Assembly (NCBI RefSeq): GCF_000425125.1
Contig: NZ_AULE01000031.1
Span: 124,001-188,000, forward strand
Source: Paenibacillus taiwanensis DSM 18679
GTDB taxonomy: Bacteria; Bacillota; Bacilli; Paenibacillales; Paenibacillaceae
Direction: 5' to 3'
DNA: 64,000 nt
A program made the position numbers and the translations under genes. The notes below the pieces were generated by a model. That model made no database searches and had not been told where the DNA came from. It saw only the letters and a list, made by a program, of their open reading frames with translations. Below, piece after piece: positions 6,844 through 14,461 of this stretch (positions are counted from its first letter, which is position 1; each line of letters opens with the position of its first letter).

Positions 6844-9615
6844 TTACTTCACTTCCACTTTATTAGCAATTCCTTTAACTTCAAACCCGTATATACGTGC
6901 CGCCGTGTCTCCGCCTTGTGTTGGCTTCTCCACAATCAACTTCGCATAACGTGCTTTTGTTTTGGCGATCGCATGCTTGCTCACGCCTTTTGTATTGTCA
7001 TTTACCACTACGGCATCTTTCCAATTGTCACCGTCTGCACTTAATTGAATCTTGAACTCCCGCGTGTTAAAGGATGCAGATTCTCCACCCGCTTCCGCGT
7101 GATGAATAACAAACTCCGTCAGGTCGTAGCTCTCCCCAAGATCAACCTGAATCCAATGTGGAGGATTACCTACCGCACACCACTTTGTCTTCGTTTCCCC
7201 GTCGACTGCATATTGCGGAGCTTCGCCATCATTCACAAAGGAAGATGCTGTTGTCTTTTTGCCTTTCGCCAAGTCTTCAGAGCGGAACGCAGCTTCTTTA
7301 TCAACGGTGATGAGCTTTTTCGTAACAACGTCCTGACCAACTTCATTTTTCGCCGTCAGCGTAATCTCATATTCACCCTCCTGCGCATACTTCACAGTTG
7401 GATGGCGATCCTTGCTCGAAGATGGTGTTCCACCTGGGAAACTCCAATCCCATTCACTAGTCACCTCTGTAGACTTGTCTGTCACTTGTACGGTTTCACC
7501 TGGTGCCACATAGGTTTTATCTACTTCAAAGTCTGCCTTCGGAGACGGATAAGCCGGCCATTGGAAAGCGACTGTTGCCGCACGTCCTTCCTGATAATGA
7601 CGGTTCACTGGAACAACGACTAGCTTCGTTTCCTTCTCTAGGCCATTGCGACGCATTTCTGATACATAATAATGGTCATTACCTGTCGCTCCCATAAATT
7701 CACGAGTGCCGTCCGACTTCACGCGGTACACTTGGTAATACATAACATCCTCGCCAGCGTTGTCCCATTTGAGACGAGCATCTGCATAAATTCCGTCGCG
7801 GAAATCATTTTCAATAATAGCTGCATGCTTAACATCCTTAACCTGCGCCGCTTTAACCTTCTTATCTCGGATCGTAAATTCACCAAGGTTAACCGTATAG
7901 TTGTTTACAGCTTGCTTTCCTTCAACTTGGACAGACAATCCGACGACTTTTTTGCCTGCATATGCCGACAAATCGTAAGTTGCCGTCAGCCAATCACTCT
8001 TGGCGCCCGCTTGCTTCGTATGTTTTGGTTTCAAAATAACGTATTGATCAGTTGCACCTTCCAAAGCTATCCCCATGTTCAGAGCAGCGGCATCCTTATG
8101 AGTCGCTTGGTAAGTTAGGGTCATTTCTGTAGTATTTGTAACTGGCACTTCCGCTTTGTACAGCTTAATATGGGATGTGCCTCCAGCTGTCACGCTGCCA
8201 GCCGCTTTAAGCGAGCTGCCTCCATAAAATGCTTTATCAAAGTCAAAGTCTACTTTCAACTGATTGCCTTGTTCCTCGTTCACCCAACGCCAAGTCGGCA
8301 GCACATCTTGCAAGCTGCGGTTAAACCATTCACGATCACGTACTTGCTTGCCAAATACGCTAAACATTTTACCATTACCTGTATTAAAATGGGTTATAAA
8401 ATCAGTATCTGTCACGACCGTACGTCCTACGATATCGTTAGCGATACCACGCCATTCTTTATCATTTTCTTTGGTCTGAACTGGATTTTTGTCTGCACCG
8501 ACCCAGAAAATCTGCTCATTGTCCATAAATTGTTCGTTAGTTTTAGAAGCATTAAATGCCCAATCAGGACGATAAATACCTAATGATGTGACTGGAGTGC
8601 CATCTTTCGGGAAAAGTACCGGCCAATTATACTTGCCTTTGTATCCCCCTGCTTCCACATCGATGCCCGCAAATAAATCAAACGGACTGCGCCCCAACGC
8701 CTTTGCTTTGTCAGGCGAATTTAAAAATGGCGTAATGTAATCGTAGCTGCCCTCTTTTTTGAACTGCCAACGGAAATCGATAAACATGTTATCCGCAACA
8801 CGTTGATCACCATCCTGCAAGAACATTTTGTTTTTATCCGTCAGACCGCCCTGCCATTTTACAGGACCATCATCGATCATGGAATCGTACCATATTATTT
8901 CCATTTCAGGCGATTTGATTTTTTGTAAGTATTTCAGAAATGCCTGCATTTGCTTAGCGTCTTCTGCTGTTCCGCCTTGCGTCTCCTCATTAATAAACCA
9001 ACCGTCAAAACCGTAATACTTCGCCACTTCGATCAGTTTGTCTGCGACTGGGAAAGAGCCATCCGCTTTTTGCTGCAACAATTGTTTAGTCCATTGGAAC
9101 TTCCCGCCATGTTCCGTTTGCGGCATGAATACGGTTCCAAACACCGGAACACCATTTTTATGTCCCGCATCGATAACGTCTGCGCTTGGCGGCACGATGA
9201 TCCCCTCACCCGCAGAACCGCCCCACATCACTAGTTTGTCGATGTATTGCCAGTAGCTGAATGCATACCCATGAAAGCTATCATTGCCTTGCGAAGGAGC
9301 ACCAGATGTATTTTTGTACATCGCGGACAGTGCCATCACTTTAGGCTCAGTCTTGGCATTCGCATTTTCCTTTTGACCTTGCACACGATCTTTATTCAGC
9401 TTCACCGTGCTGCGGTTGAAGGCGGCGTCTTTATCTGTTGAAGGCGACCAACTTAGTAATGTTTCCGGATACCAGAAGGAAGACAGCGGCTGCGCGGCAT
9501 GCGCCTGCCCTGCAAAGCCAGCCAAAGTACCAGCAATTAATGCGGTGCCGAGAACCATTCCGATCTTTTTCTTTATGCTGCTGCGAGATAACACAGTAGG
9601 TTTCATTCGTTTCAT
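6844..9615 (-). CDS. Secreted endo-beta-N-acetylglucosaminidase, GH85, with PKD and F5/8C (CBM32-like) domains
   Basis: The enzyme cleaves the chitobiose core of N-glycans. The ATG at 9615 has GGGGGAG six bases upstream and yields 923 residues beginning with a signal peptide ending AHA-AQP near residue 40. The GH85 domain follows, with Asn209 and Glu211 in GWFINEETQG, the oxazoline-stabilising Asn and acid/base Glu of this family. After the catalytic and beta-sandwich regions there is a PKD domain (WDWSFPGGTPSSS, YEITLTAKNEVG) at about residues 685-770 and a C-terminal discoidin-type domain (TASSFVNDGEAPQYAVDG, KWCAVGNPPHWIQVDLG). No sortase or S-layer anchor is seen, so it is likely released. 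Single gene with its own terminator. Confidence 0.93.
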   Translation of the reverse strand: MKRMKPTVLSRSSIKKKIGMVLGTALIAGTLAGFAGQAHAAQPLSSFWYPETLLSWSPSTDKDAAFNRSTVKLNKDRVQGQKENANAKTEPKVMALSAMYKNTSGAPSQGNDSFHGYAFSYWQYIDKLVMWGGSAGEGIIVPPSADVIDAGHKNGVPVFGTVFMPQTEHGGKFQWTKQLLQQKADGSFPVADKLIEVAKYYGFDGWFINEETQGGTAEDAKQMQAFLKYLQKIKSPEMEIIWYDSMIDDGPVKWQGGLTDKNKMFLQDGDQRVADNMFIDFRWQFKKEGSYDYITPFLNSPDKAKALGRSPFDLFAGIDVEAGGYKGKYNWPVLFPKDGTPVTSLGIYRPDWAFNASKTNEQFMDNEQIFWVGADKNPVQTKENDKEWRGIANDIVGRTVVTDTDFITHFNTGNGKMFSVFGKQVRDREWFNRSLQDVLPTWRWVNEEQGNQLKVDFDFDKAFYGGSSLKAAGSVTAGGTSHIKLYKAEVPVTNTTEMTLTYQATHKDAAALNMGIALEGATDQYVILKPKHTKQAGAKSDWLTATYDLSAYAGKKVVGLSVQVEGKQAVNNYTVNLGEFTIRDKKVKAAQVKDVKHAAIIENDFRDGIYADARLKWDNAGEDVMYYQVYRVKSDGTREFMGATGNDHYYVSEMRRNGLEKETKLVVVPVNRHYQEGRAATVAFQWPAYPSPKADFEVDKTYVAPGETVQVTDKSTEVTSEWDWSFPGGTPSSSKDRHPTVKYAQEGEYEITLTAKNEVGQDVVTKKLITVDKEAAFRSEDLAKGKKTTASSFVNDGEAPQYAVDGETKTKWCAVGNPPHWIQVDLGESYDLTEFVIHHAEAGGESASFNTREFKIQLSADGDNWKDAVVVNDNTKGVSKHAIAKTKARYAKLIVEKPTQGGDTAARIYGFEVKGIANKVEVK

Positions 9616-9728
9616 GTCATTCTCCCCCTTAAGATGTCCAATATAGCAAGCACCTTCTTGGTAACGGTTACAAACCAATGTTAGCGCTTCCACATAATCT
9701 TCCTCCTATTATAGTTAAAATAGCCCAT

Positions 9729-9764
9729 AAAAAAAGGGAGATTACTCCTGTTCGAGCAACCTCC
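9729..9764 (-). terminator. Terminator after mutY
   Basis: On the minus strand GGAGGTTGCTC pairs with GAGTAATCTCC (11 bp with two G-U pairs), followed by CTTTTTTTA. It lies between mutY and the GH85 gene. Confidence 0.85.
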
Positions 9765-9800
9765 TTAAATAAGTACACCTTTTCTTTAATTTATACTTGC

Positions 9801-10907
9801 TTATGTTTCTTCATATTCAAAATACTGGTTGATCAATCGTAAAAATAAGTTCGGAAACGCATACCCTTCCATCTGGGCGGGTCGGATATAAGCATATCCT
9901 TCCGGTAAAATAGAAGGGGTGTTGATTCCTTTACACCGAAACACACGCATTTGCCAATGAATATGGCTAAATGTATGCTCCGCATCGATGTGCCGTTCTA
10001 TAGGCTCAATCTCAATTCCATCCGCATGCAGCATTCCGCGAAGCATGTCCATCGCCTCGTTGTCTGGCAGCCCTGTGAGTTGGGCCGCTTTGGGTGCAAG
10101 CAGATGCGGCAGCTCCCACATACGGGCAAGCAGCCCCGTATCCGGACGTTTGCGGATTAGTATTTTGCCCTCATCTGGGCCCGTCCCTACAATTAACGCC
10201 GCATAGCGAAGCTCTGGTTTCGGAGGCTTGGCCTTTGTCTTAATGGGCAAGATTAGTTCCTCTCCTGCAATGCGTCCGGCGCAATGCTCCATTACAGGAC
10301 ATGGTAGACATGACGGTGATTTAGGCGTGCACACAAGCGCCCCCAACTCCATTAAAGCCTGATTAAAATGTGAGGCTTCCCCTTCTGGAATAAGCTCCTG
10401 CGCGATGTGCTCAATATGCGGGCGTGTGCTCGGCTTGGCGATATCATCATGTAGACGGAAATAACGAGAAAGCACACGCATAACGTTGCCGTCTACCGCT
10501 GGCTCTGAACGGTTAAATGCGATACTCATAATCGCACCCGTCGTATACGGGCCGACTCCCTTCAGTGAAGCTACGGCTGCTTTGTCATCAGGCACTTCCC
10601 CGTTATAGCGCTCCTTTACCTCACGTGCTGCGGCTTGTAGATTGCGCGCTCGAGAGTAGTAGCCTAACCCTTCCCATGCTTTTAGCACCTCTTCTTCCGG
10701 TGCATCAGCAAGAGCAGTGGCTGTCGGAAACTTATCGATAAACCGGTTAAAATAGGGAATGACGGTATCCACGCGTGTTTGTTGCAGCATAATTTCCGAT
10801 ACCCACGTGTAATAAGCGTTCTGCTGTCGTCGCCACGGTAAATCGCGTCGATTGTTCATATACCAGCGCAGCAGTTCACGGCTAAAATATCGTTTTTGTT
10901 CTTCCAT
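9801..10907 (-). CDS. mutY: A/G-specific adenine DNA glycosylase
   Basis: Removes adenine mispaired with 8-oxoguanine in base-excision repair. The catalytic Glu38 lies in WVSEIMLQQTRVDTV and Asp139 in EPAVDGNVMRV. The helix-hairpin-helix is LKGVGPYTTGAI. The iron-sulfur ligands show the exact C-x6-C-x2-C-x5-C spacing (CTPKSPSCLPCPVMEHC). A C-terminal NUDIX-like domain recognises 8-oxoG. The ATG at 10907 is chosen because AAGGGAG lies five bases before it; an ATG five codons earlier overlaps that site. Full length, 368 residues. Confidence 0.96.
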   Translation of the reverse strand: MEEQKRYFSRELLRWYMNNRRDLPWRRQQNAYYTWVSEIMLQQTRVDTVIPYFNRFIDKFPTATALADAPEEEVLKAWEGLGYYSRARNLQAAAREVKERYNGEVPDDKAAVASLKGVGPYTTGAIMSIAFNRSEPAVDGNVMRVLSRYFRLHDDIAKPSTRPHIEHIAQELIPEGEASHFNQALMELGALVCTPKSPSCLPCPVMEHCAGRIAGEELILPIKTKAKPPKPELRYAALIVGTGPDEGKILIRKRPDTGLLARMWELPHLLAPKAAQLTGLPDNEAMDMLRGMLHADGIEIEPIERHIDAEHTFSHIHWQMRVFRCKGINTPSILPEGYAYIRPAQMEGYAFPNLFLRLINQYFEYEET

Positions 10908-11144
10908 GTCGGCTCCCTTCATTTATATCTACATACATAATGGATAATATAATCTAGGAATGGGTTTAAATAGATAACTTTATCGTCACGCTGTTTCCTG
11001 CAGATAGAAACCCTTCGCCCATTATACACGAATGGTATCAGTTGTGAACGTTTTGCCAACAATCTGCGGAACAGCTTGCCTTTAGTTCCTATCCTATCCA
11101 TACTGTAATCAATATCATTGACGCTATCCAAAGGAGCGATATCG

Positions 11145-11516
11145 ATGCTTCAATCATTGCCTAAGCCGCGAAGTAAGAAATTACTCATTGCATGTGCCAT
11201 TGTACTTGTTTTTGCATTGACGGGATGCGGGGCGGGTTCTGGCGCTAACAACAGTGCACCCGCCGATTCAGCAGCACTGGAGGGTCCAGAGGATGTAGTT
11301 GCTATCTACAAGCAGCGCTGCATGCAGTGCCACGGGACAGATTTGAAGGGACGTATGGGCGCAGAGACCAACATCTCCAAGATTGGCGCTAAGCTTACAA
11401 AAGACGACATCGTGCTCACGGTGAAAAATGGCGGCAAGCGTATGCCTGCGCTTGGTGGCAGCATTGAAGATGCTGACATTGAGAAAATTGCGGTCTGGTT
11501 GTCTGATAAGAAATAA
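11145..11516 (+). CDS. Small membrane-anchored cytochrome c (c551 type lipoprotein)
   Basis: The 123-residue protein has a lipoprotein signal with lipobox LTGC (Cys28) and a single haem c site CMQCH at residues 59-63. A distal methionine ligand is likely in GKRMPALGGS. It resembles the Bacillus CccB-type small cytochromes that pass electrons to cytochrome oxidase on the outer face of the membrane. The ATG at 11145 follows an AAAGGAG site. It is monocistronic and ends at a strong hairpin. Confidence 0.9.
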   Translation: MLQSLPKPRSKKLLIACAIVLVFALTGCGAGSGANNSAPADSAALEGPEDVVAIYKQRCMQCHGTDLKGRMGAETNISKIGAKLTKDDIVLTVKNGGKRMPALGGSIEDADIEKIAVWLSDKK

Positions 11517-11587
11517 AAGGGACGATGCTTGCTGCAATGTAAGCGCATCAGTTAAACCAATCTGTTCTACGAATACGCAATCCATGA

Positions 11588-11640
11588 GCAAAGGACGTGC
11601 TCGAAAGTCTAATTAGACTAACGAGCACGTCCTTTGCTTT
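11588..11640. terminator. Long perfect hairpin between convergent genes
   Basis: A 16-bp perfect arm, GCAAAGGACGTGCTCG, at 11588-11603 is mirrored at 11622-11637. The loop holds a second palindrome, AGTCTAATTAGACT. TTT follows on the plus strand. Placed between the cytochrome gene and acpS, it probably terminates transcription from both sides. Confidence 0.75.
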
Positions 11641-11741
11641 GATAATGCATACCTTCTGGAGTACCCGAGACGATGCACCTGCATTGGCTCACATCATGCA
11701 GGTTCCCTACAAACGCTGTCTGCTATCATCGCTCAATAGCC

Positions 11742-12131
11742 TTATACTAACTCAACCACGCAAAACGCTGAAGCCATGCCAGGCTGGTGAGAAATGCTGA
11801 CGTGAATGCGCATCGCGCTTGATGCAAGGCCAAGCCGCTCCCAAGCAGCTTCACTTAGTATCGCATGCGGCTTGCCAAGTGGATCAGGCAGCACCTCAAC
11901 ATCTTGAAAGCCAATCTGCTTGCCGATGCCGCAGCCAAATGCTTTCACTACAGCTTCCTTCACCGCAAACCTTCCAGCCACCCATTCCACACTACGAGCT
12001 TCGCGCTGCTCCAGTGCTTGTCGTTCATTAGCTGTTAATATTCGATGCAGAAAGCGGTCTTTACTATGTCCCTCTACAATTCGGCTAATTCTCTCCATAT
12101 TCAGCACATCATGTCCGACTCCATATATCAC
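11742..12131 (-). CDS. acpS: Holo-[acyl-carrier-protein] synthase
   Basis: Transfers 4'-phosphopantetheine from CoA to ACP for fatty acid synthesis. The two family motifs are GVGHDVLNMERI at the N-terminus (magnesium-binding Asp) and WVAGRFAVKEAVVKAFG (FxxKEA). The C-terminal ISHQPGMASAF is also typical. Length of 129 residues is normal. It stands alone here, separate from the alr locus that often follows it in Bacillus. Confidence 0.95.
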   Translation of the reverse strand: MIYGVGHDVLNMERISRIVEGHSKDRFLHRILTANERQALEQREARSVEWVAGRFAVKEAVVKAFGCGIGKQIGFQDVEVLPDPLGKPHAILSEAAWERLGLASSAMRIHVSISHQPGMASAFCVVELV

Positions 12132-12183
12132 GAGGCTTTTTCCTCTCTTTCTATAGTCCCTTCCGTATAAACAGCATCTATAT

Positions 12184-12220
12184 AAACTTATTATTTACCT
12201 GAAAACAACATAATAAGTTT
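12184..12220. repeat. AT-rich 11-bp inverted repeat upstream of acpS
   Basis: AAACTTATTAT at 12184-12194 and ATAATAAGTTT at 12210-12220 are perfect arms around a 15-base loop, followed by TTTTTC. It sits in the 300-bp gap 12132-12431 between acpS and the next small gene, which otherwise holds only promoter-like sequence. It is terminator-shaped for plus-strand transcription, but no plus-strand gene ends there. Confidence 0.35.
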
Positions 12221-12386
12221 TTTCATTATCTTATGTGCATATTCGATTTGCAAATTAATATTGTCCCTTTATGTACTCAACAGCTTCACGAGACATTACA
12301 TCTGCCTAGTTTTCCTTTCCATAGTGGCTAGCACTCTCTTAAAATCAACGTTTCTCCTGAGCCATCTATCTAGTCAAAACAAGATT

Positions 12387-12395
12387 CATAGAATA
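12387..12395 (+). promoter_or_regulatory. Candidate mother-cell sigma (E/K type) -10 element
   Basis: CATAGAATA matches the CATAnnnTA -10 pattern used by the mother-cell sporulation sigma factors. It lies 37 bases before the start of the small Gly/Tyr-rich gene. The -35 is not clear. A sigma-A reading of the neighbouring TATAGTATC is also possible. Confidence 0.25.
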
Positions 12396-12431
12396 CATTA
12401 TAGTATCTTCTTAAAGATGGAGGTATGAGAG

Positions 12432-12653
12432 ATGTCAGGTTACAACTACTACGGCTACAATGGTGGTAACAACGGGATTGCAGGCTTACTTCACCGAATT
12501 TCAATCGGTACTCGTATTCGGGTTCACTTTGACAGCACATCACACGAAGGCATATTCCTTGGTATTCAGAGTGGTTCCGTTCTTATTTCAAGAAACAACG
12601 GCAACGCGGTATATATTCCACTCAACAAAGTTCTGGCTATTGACCTAATCTGA
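12432..12653 (+). CDS. Small Gly/Tyr/Asn-rich protein with Sm-like beta fold, possible spore protein
   Basis: The 73-residue product begins MSGYNYYGYNGGNNG, a low-complexity segment typical of spore coat or structural proteins. The rest (GTRIRVHFDSTSHEGIFLG, GSVLISRNNGNAVYIPLNKV) has the alternating pattern of a small Sm/SH3-like beta barrel. A strong GGAGG ribosome site precedes the ATG and a strong terminator follows, so it is a real single gene. No named family is recognised. The spore link rests on composition and the CATAnnnTA element. Confidence 0.65.
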   Translation: MSGYNYYGYNGGNNGIAGLLHRISIGTRIRVHFDSTSHEGIFLGIQSGSVLISRNNGNAVYIPLNKVLAIDLI

Positions 12654-12750
12654 TGATCCCAAGCTTCTCTGCACGCAGTATCGAAGCTACAAGACCAGCA
12701 CCATACGTTCGTGCTTGGAGACACTCCTGAACATTCCAAACGGCTTTTGA

Positions 12751-12779
12751 AACAAGGGGGCTTTTGCCCCCTTGTTTTT
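12751..12779 (+). terminator. Strong rho-independent terminator
   Basis: AACAAGGGGGC and GCCCCCTTGTT form a perfect 11-bp stem with a TTTT loop, followed by TTTTTG. It ends the small Sm-like gene and insulates bioA. Confidence 0.92.
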
Positions 12780-12814
12780 GTGTAGCGGCGGACTTCCTAT
12801 TGCGATCTGCACTT

Positions 12815-12853
12815 TATAATGTTAACCTTATAAACAAAAAATGGGTTAACATT
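12815..12853 (+). promoter_or_regulatory. BirA-type biotin operator overlapping a -10 box
   Basis: AATGTTAACC at 12818-12827 and GGTTAACATT at 12844-12853 are perfect 10-bp inverted arms with a 16-bp centre, the architecture of Gram-positive BirA operators (GTTAAC arms about 15 bp apart). The left arm overlaps TATAAT at 12815-12820, so bound BirA-biotinyl-AMP would block the polymerase. The ATG of bioA lies 19 bases downstream of the operator. Confidence 0.85.
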
Positions 12854-12871
12854 AATGAGAAGGGAATTGAT

Positions 12872-14251
12872 ATGATGAATCCCGTATACCATAAGGAATT
12901 GTTACTTAAAGATCGTACATATGTCTGGCATCCCTTTACACAAATGAAAGAGTATGAAGATCGACACCACCTGCTGATCGAGAGAGCACAAGGCTTATAC
13001 TTGTACGACGCCGATGGCCGTCAATATTACGATACCGTCTCATCTTGGTGGTGCAACCTGCATGGCCACGGTCACCCCCGTATTAAAGCTGCAATTGCCC
13101 GTCAATTGGATGCTTTCGATCATATTATGTTTAGTGGCCTCACTCATGCTCCAGGCATTGAACTGGCCGAACGGCTTGTGCAGATCACACCAACAGGGTT
13201 AAATAAAGTGTTTTATTCAGACAACGGCTCCACAGCTGTAGAAGTTGCACTAAAGATGTCGTTTCAATATTGGCAGCAGCTTGGAAAACCCCAAAAAACA
13301 AAATTTGTGTATTTGGAGGGCAGCTATCATGGCGATACGTTAGGAGCCGTCAGCGTAGGCGGTGTAGCACTATACCATGAACTGTTTAAGCCGCTGCTCT
13401 TCCATGCGCACTGCGTGCCTGCGCCGGATTTGAGGCAAGTAGACCGAACAGCTTCACGCAGTGCCCATGAAATTGCCGAAATAGCGCTTGCTCACCTGCG
13501 TGAGCTGTTCGCAAAAGAAAGCGACACGATCGCTGCGATCATCGTGGAGCCGATGCTGATGGGCGCTGGCGGCATGATAATGACGCCTGCTGCGTATATG
13601 CAGGGACTTCGAGAATTATGCACGGCATTTAACGTGCATCTCATTGCCGATGAAGTCGCAACTGGCTTTGGACGGACAGGCAAAATGTTTGCCTGTGAGC
13701 ACGCAAGCGTAAGCCCTGATTTGATGTGCTTAAGCAAGGGGCTTACCGCAGGAGTGATGCCGCTTGCTGCAACACTCAGCACCGATGAGATTTACGCTGC
13801 GTTCTACGACGACTATGCGGCGCAGAAAACCTTTTTCCACGGCCACAGCTTCACGGGCAACCCTGTTGCCTGCGCCGTGGCCCTGGAAAGTCTGCGCCTG
13901 TTCGAGGAAGAGCATGTCCTCGAACAGGCGCAGGACACCATCGCCGCGCTCGCCGCTGCGCTCGGCGATTCCGGCTTGGCCAAGCTGCCGCACGTGGCAG
14001 ATGTGCGGCAGCTCGGCCTAGTAGCGGCGTTCGACCTCTACGAGGATGCCGAACGCCGCCTGCCTTTTCGCCCCGAACAACGAATCGGGGCGGCGGCTTA
14101 CGCTGCGGGCTTCGAGGAGGGACTCATCCTCCGCCCGCTCGGCGATACGCTGTACTTTTGGCTGCCGCTATGCACCACGGCAGACGACGTACGCGATATC
14201 GTCACGCGTACAATACGCGTGCTGCGACGTGTATTGAGGCTGTCTGAATAG
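12872..14251 (+). CDS. bioA: Adenosylmethionine-8-amino-7-oxononanoate aminotransferase
   Basis: PLP enzyme that makes diaminopelargonate from KAPA in biotin synthesis. Diagnostic BioA segments are VWHPFTQMKEYE, VSSWWCNLHGHGHP, YSDNGSTAVEVALKM, IADEVATGFGRTG and LSKGLTAGVMPLA with the PLP lysine, then FFHGHSFTGNPVACA. The ATG at 12872, with ATG at 12875 right after, follows AGAAGGGAA; an earlier in-frame ATG lies in the upstream terminator. No other bio gene is adjacent. The last 400 bases are markedly more GC-rich than the rest of the gene. About 459 residues, full length. Confidence 0.95.
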   Translation: MMNPVYHKELLLKDRTYVWHPFTQMKEYEDRHHLLIERAQGLYLYDADGRQYYDTVSSWWCNLHGHGHPRIKAAIARQLDAFDHIMFSGLTHAPGIELAERLVQITPTGLNKVFYSDNGSTAVEVALKMSFQYWQQLGKPQKTKFVYLEGSYHGDTLGAVSVGGVALYHELFKPLLFHAHCVPAPDLRQVDRTASRSAHEIAEIALAHLRELFAKESDTIAAIIVEPMLMGAGGMIMTPAAYMQGLRELCTAFNVHLIADEVATGFGRTGKMFACEHASVSPDLMCLSKGLTAGVMPLAATLSTDEIYAAFYDDYAAQKTFFHGHSFTGNPVACAVALESLRLFEEEHVLEQAQDTIAALAAALGDSGLAKLPHVADVRQLGLVAAFDLYEDAERRLPFRPEQRIGAAAYAAGFEEGLILRPLGDTLYFWLPLCTTADDVRDIVTRTIRVLRRVLRLSE

Positions 14252-14390
14252 CAGCACCAACAGCTAGTGCAAAGCCCTCTCATGTATAGAACAACTATCA
14301 TTTCAGATGCTTTATTGTAGTTGTAAATTCCCCTGCTGTGGGCTGCTGTTCAAATGTACTTCGTGCCGCTTATTATCGTTTGCGCCAACA

Positions 14391-14417
14391 GCCCTCCGAA
14401 GTAACGGAGGGCTTGTT
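14391..14417 (+). terminator. Terminator between bioA and the ABC exporter
   Basis: GCCCTCCG and CGGAGGGC form an 8-bp perfect stem with a 6-base loop, followed by TTGTT. It lies in the convergent gap between bioA and the ABC exporter genes. Confidence 0.7.
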
Positions 14418-14461
14418 CGTTAAAGAATATACATCCGATAACGGATAATGAAATACAGTGC

